From the NCBI GenBank assembly GCA_007120055.1, contig SKOL01000754.1, positions 1-5,543 on the forward strand: a stretch of 5,543 nucleotides of DNA. Reading direction: 5' to 3'. Made by a program: the position numbers and the translations under genes. This document shows, piece after piece, positions 1-5,346 of this stretch. This DNA is from Anaerobacillus sp. GTDB lineage: Bacteria; Bacillota; Bacilli; Bacillales_H; Anaerobacillaceae. A model generated the notes under the pieces. That model saw only the letters and a list, made by a program, of their open reading frames with translations, was not told where the DNA came from and did no database searches. Within the stretch, counting starts at the first letter, position 1, and each line of letters opens with the position of its first letter.

Positions 1-1170
1 TCAACTAGGATGAAAAATGCGGGTCACATTGCCGGCAAAACAATTTTCACAGTAGGAGCAGCCTCATTAGTTTTCTGGGCTGTAGGGTATGGCTTTATTT
101 ATGGAGAAAGTATTGGAATTGTAGGTTTTTCAGATTTCTTTTACGGTGATTTTACGAGTGTAGTTGATGGATTAGCAGGTTCAGTGGACTTTATCTTCCA
201 ATTAGCGTTTGCTGCGATTGCCTTAACGATTGCCTTTGGTGGATTTGCAGAAAGAGGAAAACTTTCAGCTTATGTCGTATTCGCAATTTTATTTTCAGCG
301 TTCATTTATCCGGTAGTTGCTCATTGGATTTGGGGTGATGGTTGGTTAGGAAGTCTAGGTAAACAAGACTTTGCCGGCTCGACGGTAGTTCACTTAACAG
401 GTGCGATGGCGGCTCTAGCAGCAACGATTATTTTAAAACCACGTATTGGAAAATACAATAAAGACGGTTCAGCGAATGACCTGGCAGGTCACAACCAAGT
501 ATATACAGCCTTAGGGGTTTTAATTCTTTGGGTAGGTTGGTTTGGATTTAATGGTGGTAGTACATTAGAAGTAGACGGAGCATTTTTCGGATATGTTGCA
601 TTAACAACTCAATTAGCGGCAGCGGCAGGGGCCGTAGCAGCGATGTTTATCGTCTCGGCAATTTCAGGAAAAGCTGATATCCCAACGACGTTAAACGGCG
701 CGTTAGCAGGACTAGTAGCCATTACGGCTTCAACAGCTTTTGTAGCACCATGGGCTGCTGTTATCATCGGTTTAGTTGCTGGTTTTATTGTTTACTTTAG
801 TATGAAGTTTTTTGACAAAGCCAAGATTGACGATCCAATTTTTGCACTTTCCGTTCATGGTATGGCTGGCATTTGGGGAACATTATCAACTGGATTTTTC
901 GCCACACCTGAGCTTGCTGCCATGAATGGTGGATTACCCGGATTACTCTATGGTGGAGGATTAACTCAGTTAGGTGTTCAAACATTAGGGGTTGTAGCAT
1001 CAGGGTTATACGCATTCATCGCTTCATATATCATTCTGAAAATTATGGATAAAGTCATGGGTGGAATACGAGTGACAGAAGAGGAAGAAATTATTGGTCT
1101 TGACGTAAGTGAACATGGAAGCTACGGTTACCCTGAAAGCATGCCAGAAGAAAAGAAACAAGGAGCTTAA
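1..1170 (+). CDS. amtB: Ammonium transporter (Amt/AmtB family), 5'-truncated by the window edge
   Basis: This is an integral membrane channel for ammonium/ammonia uptake. The reading frame is open from base 1 (Ser-Thr-Arg before the first Met at base 10), and that Arg-Met-Lys-Asn stretch corresponds to the family's conserved R-x-KN region after the first helices, so the ATG at 10 is internal. The N-terminal part, perhaps 50-70 residues, is missing. Numbered from the Met at base 10, visible marks are the FAERGK loop (79-84), the QDFAGSTVVH segment (119-128) with the first pore histidine H128, GWFGFNGGS (176-184), and DDPIFALSVHGMAGIWG (274-290) with the second pore histidine H283. The two histidines match the twin-His pair of E. 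coli AmtB (H168/H318). The cytoplasmic tail GGIRVTEEEEIIGLDVSEHG (351-370) is the typical Amt C-terminus that PII proteins contact in other species. No PII gene follows it here. The call is very secure; the start lies outside the window. Confidence 0.96.
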   Translation, partial: STRMKNAGHIAGKTIFTVGAASLVFWAVGYGFIYGESIGIVGFSDFFYGDFTSVVDGLAGSVDFIFQLAFAAIALTIAFGGFAERGKLSAYVVFAILFSAFIYPVVAHWIWGDGWLGSLGKQDFAGSTVVHLTGAMAALAATIILKPRIGKYNKDGSANDLAGHNQVYTALGVLILWVGWFGFNGGSTLEVDGAFFGYVALTTQLAAAAGAVAAMFIVSAISGKADIPTTLNGALAGLVAITASTAFVAPWAAVIIGLVAGFIVYFSMKFFDKAKIDDPIFALSVHGMAGIWGTLSTGFFATPELAAMNGGLPGLLYGGGLTQLGVQTLGVVASGLYAFIASYIILKIMDKVMGGIRVTEEEEIIGLDVSEHGSYGYPESMPEEKKQGA

Positions 1171-1185
1171 GCGAGAGTTACGAGT

Positions 1186-1192
1186 GAGAGGA
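1186..1192 (+). promoter_or_regulatory. Ribosome binding site favouring the TTG start at 1202
   Basis: GAGAGGA ends 9 nt before the TTG at 1202. A better-looking AAGGAG at 1160-1165 sits at the end of amtB, but the first in-frame start after it (GTG 1184) is 18 nt away, too far for normal use. This is inferred from spacing only. Confidence 0.45.
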
Positions 1193-1201
1193 TTGATTTC
1201 C

Positions 1202-2170
1202 TTGGAAAATTATCAACTATTAAAAGAGTGGCGCGACCAAAAAATAAAATCGGTGTCTTGGGATCATCACGAGCTAAATAAATTTCATGATAAATTGATG
1301 AGGAGAACGGTTCAAATTGCCTTAAAGGAAGTAGAAAGTGAGTGGGGAAGCCCCCCTACTCACTTCGCTTTCTTTGTAATGGGAAGTGCAGGCCGTAGTG
1401 AACAATCAGTTTGGAGTGATCAAGATCATGGCATCGTATATGACGGTGAGAACCTTCTCTTTCAAGATTATTTTTTAAAAGTGGGTGAAGAAATAACAAA
1501 AGGTTTTGCGGTTACCGGTTACGAAAAATGTGATGGGAATGTGATGGCATCAAACCCTTATTGGTGCAGGTCTAACCTCCAATGGGAAAAGCAAATTTTA
1601 GCGTGGCTTGATGAAGCTGATTGGGAATCGTTACGTTATTTTTCTACTTTTTTTGATGCTCGTGTATTAGTCGGGAAAGAAGATTTATTACAGAAAGTAA
1701 AGCAAGTTGCATTTTTGACGTTAGCTGAAGTCCCCTCTTTGTATCAACGATTATATGAAAATGTCGGCTTTATTAAGCAGGGGCTTGGCATATTCGGACA
1801 GCTTCTCCCTAAAGAAAAAGGAGAGGACGCTGGTACAATCAATATTAAGCAAACGATTTTATTTCCATATGTAAACGCACTTAGATTATTAGCTCTTCTC
1901 GAAAAAATACCCGAAGCTTCAACACTTGAACGATTTCAACGTTTACCTGAGGAATACGCATCTATTAAAAAATATCAAACTGATTTTTTAAAGCTGTTAA
2001 ATTACCGACTGTATTTTCAAAAAGCATTTGTTAGTTACGAAAAGGTTCATTTATTACACGTGAAGTCCATGTCTGCAAAAGAAAAAGAGAGTTTAAAAGA
2101 GTTGATAAAAAGTGGGCGAAAGTTATTTAAGGAGACAAAACAAATGATTGACCAAAGGTGTTTGCGATGA
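1202..2170 (+). CDS. DUF294-family GlnD-like nucleotidyltransferase (no CBS domains)
   Basis: A soluble protein of the DUF294 putative nucleotidyltransferase family, related to the catalytic domain of GlnD; its substrate is unknown to me. From the TTG at 1202 (322 aa), a helical lead-in contains WRDQKI and LNKFHD. The nucleotidyltransferase signature FVMGSAGRSEQ...WSDQDHG then runs from about 58 to 77, with the G-S pair at 61-62 and metal-binding Asp at 73 and 75. Next comes CDGNVMASNPYWCRS (about 110-124), and later an INIKQTILFPYVNALRLLAL segment (about 214-233) typical of the DUF294 C-terminal domain. Many relatives carry CBS or cNMP-binding domains in front; this one does not. Start choice: TTG 1202 has GAGAGGA at 1186-1192, 9 nt away. 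Other in-frame starts are GTG 1109 and ATG 1115 (deep inside amtB, weak sites) and GTG 1184 (AAGGAG at 1160-1165 is 18 nt away). It probably lies in one operon with amtB and the exonuclease. The family call is strong, the start moderate. Confidence 0.88.
   Translation: MENYQLLKEWRDQKIKSVSWDHHELNKFHDKLMRRTVQIALKEVESEWGSPPTHFAFFVMGSAGRSEQSVWSDQDHGIVYDGENLLFQDYFLKVGEEITKGFAVTGYEKCDGNVMASNPYWCRSNLQWEKQILAWLDEADWESLRYFSTFFDARVLVGKEDLLQKVKQVAFLTLAEVPSLYQRLYENVGFIKQGLGIFGQLLPKEKGEDAGTINIKQTILFPYVNALRLLALLEKIPEASTLERFQRLPEEYASIKKYQTDFLKLLNYRLYFQKAFVSYEKVHLLHVKSMSAKEKESLKELIKSGRKLFKETKQMIDQRCLR
2154..2160 (+). promoter_or_regulatory. Ribosome binding site of the exonuclease gene
   Basis: AAAGGTG ends 6 nt before the ATG at 2167. 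It includes the GTG at 2158 that would otherwise be an earlier in-frame start, so the ATG is preferred. The site lies inside the end of the upstream nucleotidyltransferase gene. Confidence 0.65.
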
Positions 2171-2901
2171 ATATGAGCACAATGATGCAATTTTTACGGC
2201 AAATACCAGAGAAGCTAAGAACAAATTCATATTCTTCACTAGCTAATCAAAATGTACCTCGTAATGTTGCTTTCGTGAGGCATTTACAAAAGGAAATGAA
2301 AAAGCAAGATGTACTTGAAGTCCCTTTTACCAATTTAAACGTAGTCGTTTTTGATATAGAAACAACAGGGTTTTACCCATATAATGGTGATCGAATTTTA
2401 TCGATAGGGGCTGTGAAAGTACAGAAAGGAAAAGTTATAGAAGAGGATCATTTTTATTCGCTTATATATAATGAAAATGCGCCATCACACCAAATCCAAG
2501 CTTTAACAGGGATTTTAGAAAAAGAATTATTAAAGGCTCCACCCATTGATCGTGTATTAAATGATTTTTTTCAGTTTGTGAAAAGTGATCCGTTGATTGC
2601 CCACCATGCCAATCATGAACGAAGTTTTATGCAACATGTGACATGGTCGGTTTTAAAAAGCCGTTTTGAACACCGCGTGATTGATACGTCATTTTTAACG
2701 AAAATAAATGAAGAAAAATTAAACCTAATCACATTAGATGATTGGTGTTATCATTATGGAATTAGGATTGAAAAAAGACATCATGCACTACACGATGCCA
2801 TAGCTACAGCGAATTTATGGGTAGAAAGTGTTCGACTCATCGAACAAAAAGGGTTTTATTGTTTGAAAGATGTTTACTCGTATTTAGCAGCACAAAGATA
2901 A
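2167..2901 (+). CDS. DnaQ-like DEDDh 3'-5' exonuclease
   Basis: A putative 3'-5' exonuclease of the DNA polymerase III epsilon superfamily, acting on nucleic acid ends; the true substrate is unknown. From the ATG at 2167 it has 244 residues. About 57 N-terminal residues with no recognised domain precede the fold. ExoI is VVFDIETTG with acidic residues D63 and E65. ExoII is LIAHHANHERSF, where the usual catalytic Asp is replaced by E151. ExoIII is HHALHDA with H205 and D210 in the H-x4-D spacing of the DEDDh class. The start overlaps the stop of the DUF294 gene as ATGA (2167-2170), the usual sign of translational coupling, so the two products are probably made together. DUF294 proteins are found next to such exonucleases in other bacteria too (general knowledge, not checked here). 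It is not the replicative PolC proofreading domain, which is part of a much larger protein. Confidence 0.92.
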   Translation: MNMSTMMQFLRQIPEKLRTNSYSSLANQNVPRNVAFVRHLQKEMKKQDVLEVPFTNLNVVVFDIETTGFYPYNGDRILSIGAVKVQKGKVIEEDHFYSLIYNENAPSHQIQALTGILEKELLKAPPIDRVLNDFFQFVKSDPLIAHHANHERSFMQHVTWSVLKSRFEHRVIDTSFLTKINEEKLNLITLDDWCYHYGIRIEKRHHALHDAIATANLWVESVRLIEQKGFYCLKDVYSYLAAQR

Positions 2902-2958
2902 AAAGAGGTAGAGATGGCTTCGTTCATAATATTCCACGACATTTCTGAACAAGCCTCT
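2901..2958 (-). terminator. Probable rho-independent terminator of the ywaF-like gene
   Basis: Read leftward, the arm AGAGGCTTGTTCA (2958-2946) can pair with TGAACGAAGCCATCTCT (2926-2910), with small bulges and a loop of about 19 nt. CCTCTTTTTA then follows (down to about 2900), giving a U-run in the RNA. Read rightward, the hairpin is followed by AAACC, so it would not work well for the exonuclease transcript. The stem is imperfect and overlaps the stop codon of the leftward gene. Confidence 0.45.
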
Positions 2959-3676
2959 AAACCTTTCGAGCTGAAATAAAATCTTTTAAATAAAATGGAA
3001 CCGTGAGCAATAAAAATAAAACAATCGCTATAATTTCAAGAGACAAAATATACCAAGGATAAGGGCCAAGCCAATCTAAAATGCTCGGTGTTGCAGGTTT
3101 CCTCGCTAAAAACATATAATTTGCTCCCGTCCAAATGTTCACGAAAAACACGAAAATAGCAATACAGTTTAATACTAGAAAAGATTTAACCGCTGACCGA
3201 AACGTAATTGTATATTTACATACCCAAATCATATATAAAACCGCTAAAATAATGGCAAAATGAGCAATGAAATAATGGAAAAAGCGAAAGTGTGGAAATG
3301 TGTAAAACAATTCTGGTGTAATAATCGCTTGAAAAGCCCCGCCAATCGCGAAAAAATAAATGACCTCAAATACTTTGTAAGAGTTTGTCACAAGCATATA
3401 AGAACTAGACAATAAACTGATTGTACATAGGTGTAAAGGCAAATTGTAACGAATGTCCCAAATTCCTGTGACTACACTCCACAATATTAAACTAATTTCA
3501 GAGAGGACAAGTATGCCGAAAATGACCCATCTCACTTGCTTCATATAACCATGATGGCGGTGTAAATAAAGCCAGACAAACGAACAGCCAAATAAATAAA
3601 GAGCGATAATATGCTCAAAAGAAAGAAATAGATTTCTTTCGATATGTTCACCGGGGTTAAAAATAAATGGTTTCAT
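2957..3676 (-). CDS. ywaF: YwaF/TIGR02206-family integral membrane protein
   Basis: A 239-residue polytopic membrane protein with no established bacterial function known to me. Hydrophobic segments at about 21-39, 49-70, 79-97, 103-120, 133-152, 164-184 and 208-230 suggest seven helices. Features I recognise as family marks are YNLPLHLC (77-84), the G-rich FFAIGGAFQAIITPE (108-122), and GANYMFLARKPATPSILDWLGPYPWYI (184-210). The fold is related to eukaryotic TMEM164, reported to be a lipid acyltransferase; the cysteine of PLHLC (C84) and H82, H134 and H139 are candidate functional residues by analogy only. The ATG at 3676-3674 has AGGTGA (3690-3685) 8 nt upstream. The gene converges on the exonuclease gene and diverges from the PfpI-like gene. 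Its own promoter is not clear: I saw no convincing sigma-A pair in the roughly 98-bp divergent gap. The symbol is by family resemblance. Confidence 0.87.
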   Translation of the reverse strand: MKPFIFNPGEHIERNLFLSFEHIIALYLFGCSFVWLYLHRHHGYMKQVRWVIFGILVLSEISLILWSVVTGIWDIRYNLPLHLCTISLLSSSYMLVTNSYKVFEVIYFFAIGGAFQAIITPELFYTFPHFRFFHYFIAHFAIILAVLYMIWVCKYTITFRSAVKSFLVLNCIAIFVFFVNIWTGANYMFLARKPATPSILDWLGPYPWYILSLEIIAIVLFLLLTVPFYLKDFISARKV

Positions 3677-3715
3677 TACTTAGGTCACCTCATGCATAGT
3701 GTGCCTAAATTTTAA

Positions 3716-3741
3716 GCTTAATGACGACTTTTTTTGGGTAT
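3716..3741 (+). promoter_or_regulatory. Putative sigma-B (general stress) promoter
   Basis: GCTTAA at 3716-3721 and GGGTAT at 3736-3741 are separated by 14 nt. This fits the Bacillus sigma-B pattern GTTTAA-N12-15-GGGWAW with one mismatch in the -35 element. Transcription would begin near 3748-3750, leaving a leader of about 25 nt before the ATG at 3775. The -35 element overlaps the palindrome TTAAGCTTAA (3712-3721). The assignment rests on sequence match and on the stress-type gene downstream; no expression evidence is available. Confidence 0.7.
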
Positions 3742-3774
3742 TATTAAACAGAGTCCAAAAGAAGAGGTGAAAAT

Positions 3775-4296
3775 ATGCAGATACAAGGAAAAAAGGTAAT
3801 CCAAATCGTCAGTGATGACTTTGAAGATTTAGAACTTTGGTATCCAGTGCTTCGATTACGAGAAGAAGGAGCAGAAGTTGATATTGTCGGTGAAAATGCT
3901 GATGAAGAATATATCGGAAAGTACGGTGTGCCAATCGTCAGTGACCGTGCTTTTAAAGACATTAATCCTGAGGAATATGACGCGCTTTTAGTACCAGGGG
4001 GATGGTCTCCAGATAAATTAAGAAGGTATGAAGATGTATTAAATATGACACGAGCGATGGATGAACAAAAGAAGCCGATCGGTCAAATTTGTCATGCTGG
4101 TTGGGTGTTAATTTCTGCAGGAATTTTAAAAGGAAAGAAAGTGACGAGTACTCCCGGTATTAAGGATGATATGACAAATGCCGGTGCAACATGGATCCAT
4201 GAACCGGTTGTGGTCGATGGACATCTCGTCTCTAGTAGACGTCCACCGGATTTACCTGACTATATGCGAGAATTTATTAAAGTTTTGGCAAAATAA
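3775..4296 (+). CDS. DJ-1/PfpI-family protein (type 1 glutamine amidotransferase-like)
   Basis: A 173-residue cytosolic protein of the DJ-1/PfpI superfamily. Relatives are described as intracellular proteases, chaperones or protein/glyoxal deglycases, and these activities are debated. Visible are DDFEDLEL with the conserved acidic residue E17, the strand-loop ALLVPGGWSPDKLR (70-83), the nucleophile elbow QICHAGW with C106 and H107, and PGIKDDMTNAGATW (127-140), which is close to archaeal PfpI. The C-terminal SSRRPPDLPDYMREF (153-167) is also typical. The usual ICHGPQ is ICHAGW here. Full length for the family. GAGGTGA at 3764-3770 gives good spacing to the ATG. The Bacillus subtilis paralogues YfkM (general stress protein 18) and YraA are in the same family, and a sigma-B-like promoter sits just upstream, so a stress-response role is likely. 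I cannot tell whether it is the orthologue of either, so no symbol is given. Confidence 0.92.
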   Translation: MQIQGKKVIQIVSDDFEDLELWYPVLRLREEGAEVDIVGENADEEYIGKYGVPIVSDRAFKDINPEEYDALLVPGGWSPDKLRRYEDVLNMTRAMDEQKKPIGQICHAGWVLISAGILKGKKVTSTPGIKDDMTNAGATWIHEPVVVDGHLVSSRRPPDLPDYMREFIKVLAK

Positions 4297-4321
4297 AGGT
4301 AAGTTTTGTTAATATGGAGAT

Positions 4322-4329
4322 GAGGTGAT
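4322..4329 (+). promoter_or_regulatory. Ribosome binding site deciding the flavin reductase start
   Basis: GAGGTGAT is a perfect eight-base match to the anti-Shine-Dalgarno end of 16S rRNA. The GAGG core ends 8 nt before the ATG at 4334. The in-frame GTG 4325 and ATG 4328 lie within this element, so they are less likely starts, although GGAGA at 4316-4320 could serve ATG 4328. Confidence 0.6.
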
Positions 4330-4333
4330 GAAA

Positions 4334-4960
4334 ATGAACATCGATCCATCAAAGTTAACACGGACGGACAATTATCAAATGTTAATCGGAAGCGTGTTAC
4401 CGAGACCGATTGCCTTTGTGACGAGCCAAAACGAGGAAGGTATCGTGAATGCAGCGCCGTTCAGCTTTTACAATGTCATTACAGCTAACCCGCCGTTAAT
4501 TAGTATTTCGGTCGGACGCAAGCCGGATGGCTCCTCAAAAGATACTGCTCGTAACATCATTGAAGGGAAGGAATTTGTCGTTCATGTCGTTGACGAATCA
4601 AATGTAGAACTCGTTAATGAAACTTCGGCAGATTTTCCACCAGACGTGAGTGAAGTCGCTGAAGTTGGCTTTACATTAGAAAAAAGTGAGAAGGTAAACG
4701 TCGCTAGTATTAAAGAAGCAAAAGTGAAACTTGAATGCAAACTATCACAAGCGTTAACGCTAGGCGGAACGGAAGATGAGCCAAGCTGTGACTTCATTAT
4801 CGGTGAAGTTGTGAACTATCGAGTCGAGGACGACTTGTACTTAGAAGGGAAGATTGATGCTAAAAAGTTAGCGCCAGTCAGTCGTTTAGGAGGATCAGAT
4901 TACGAAAAACTCGGTGAAACGTTCTCGATACCACGACCAGCACCTCCGACAAAGGATTAA
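4334..4960 (+). CDS. Flavin reductase family protein (FMN-binding split barrel)
   Basis: A 208-residue cytosolic protein of the flavin reductase-like (DIM6/NTAB) group, predicted to bind FMN. Such proteins reduce free flavin or supply reduced flavin to an oxygenase, but the substrate here cannot be told. The flavin-binding core runs from about 14 to 60: GSVLPRPIAFVTSQNEEG, then NAAPFSFYNVITANPPLISISV. KDTARNI (69-75) follows and helps hold the phosphate in relatives. The C-terminal PVSRLGGSDY (181-190) is also characteristic. The protein is rich in acidic residues. It begins 37 bp after the PfpI-like gene with no promoter or terminator seen between, so co-transcription from the sigma-B-like promoter is likely. 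It resembles Bacillus YwrF-type proteins, but orthology is not established. A start at ATG 4328 or GTG 4325 would add only two or three residues. Confidence 0.9.
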   Translation: MNIDPSKLTRTDNYQMLIGSVLPRPIAFVTSQNEEGIVNAAPFSFYNVITANPPLISISVGRKPDGSSKDTARNIIEGKEFVVHVVDESNVELVNETSADFPPDVSEVAEVGFTLEKSEKVNVASIKEAKVKLECKLSQALTLGGTEDEPSCDFIIGEVVNYRVEDDLYLEGKIDAKKLAPVSRLGGSDYEKLGETFSIPRPAPPTKD

Positions 4961-4992
4961 TCTTGAAATTAAAATTAAAGCGAAAGAATCAG

Positions 4993-5022
4993 AAAAAGGG
5001 GTGGCATTTGCCATCCCGTTTT
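4993..5022 (+). terminator. Bidirectional rho-independent terminator
   Basis: The stem GGGGTGGC (4998-5005) pairs with GCCATCCC (5010-5017) around the loop ATTT, with one G-U pair. G and TTTT follow (5019-5022), ending the PfpI-flavin reductase unit. On the other strand the same hairpin is followed by five U (4993-4997), so it can also stop leftward transcripts entering from the right. Confidence 0.85.
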
Positions 5023-5130
5023 CATTAAGTAATGTTTTTGTTTTTTTACAGAACTTCCCCTTCTATAAACCAATTTTAATGCTTTGTATATATAGAGAAC
5101 AATAACTTATCAATTGATTTTTTTATTTAT
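5023..5130. other. AT-rich intergenic stretch, no gene seen
   Basis: This stretch contains T-runs (about 5035-5047 and 5118-5124) and a perfect 10-bp palindrome ATCAATTGAT at 5109-5118. The palindrome has no loop, so it is unlikely to act as a terminator in spite of the T-run after it. No RNA gene or convincing promoter was recognised. Confidence 0.4.
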
Positions 5131-5316
5131 TCAACTGCTGGTTGAATTAGTCAAACGAACTGGAAACTGGTGCGCCTGAATTACAGTATGAGGATACGGC
5201 GCATTGTAGTGATGATTCACAGAATGGGGATGATGCGCAGTAAAAGAGAGAACAGAATGCTCATTTTGAAGCTTTTGATTACTCATGTCTTGATTTGAGT
5301 CGAGAAGAGAAATCAT
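5131..5316 (-). CDS. Short histidine-rich hypothetical ORF
   Basis: An ORF of 61 residues if started at the ATG at 5316-5314, or 68 from a TTG at 5337. A modest GGTGA (5328-5324) lies 7 nt before the ATG. I do not recognise the protein. Its second half is rich in His, Asn and Pro, with eight histidines over about 30 residues (AHHPHSVNHHY and PYPHTVIQAHQF), no membrane segment and no signal peptide. It reads toward the bidirectional terminator at 4993-5022, whose leftward U-run would suit a gene here. Against it: short length, weak start signal, no clear promoter, and a repeat array directly upstream. It could be a small Bacillaceae-specific gene, a gene remnant, or chance. Confidence 0.3.
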   Translation of the reverse strand: MISLLDSNQDMSNQKLQNEHSVLSFTAHHPHSVNHHYNAPYPHTVIQAHQFPVRLTNSTSS

Positions 5317-5346
5317 TTGGGCGTCACCATACACCAAACAGTGGAT

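Noticed and set aside
797..1015. Leftward ORF inside amtB
   Set aside because: Antisense shadow of a conserved transporter sequence.
3744..3962. Leftward ORF across the start of the PfpI-like gene
   Set aside because: Low-complexity Ser-rich antisense product overlapping the promoter and the first third of a well-supported gene.
4582..4797. Leftward ORF inside the flavin reductase gene
   Set aside because: Serine/threonine-rich antisense shadow of a clearly coding gene, with no ribosome binding site or family resemblance.
4914..5105. Rightward ORF running through the terminator after the flavin reductase
   Set aside because: It overlaps the end of the flavin reductase gene in another frame, crosses a strong hairpin terminator, and has no ribosome binding site.
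5109..5124. Palindrome followed by T-run as a terminator
   Set aside because: ATCAATTGAT has no loop and is pure weak pairing apart from two G-C pairs, so a stable RNA hairpin is unlikely.
5131..5145. Inverted repeat TCAAC-TGCTG-GTTGA as a regulatory hairpin
   Set aside because: The stem is only 5 bp with no U-run in either direction, within what is expected by chance.
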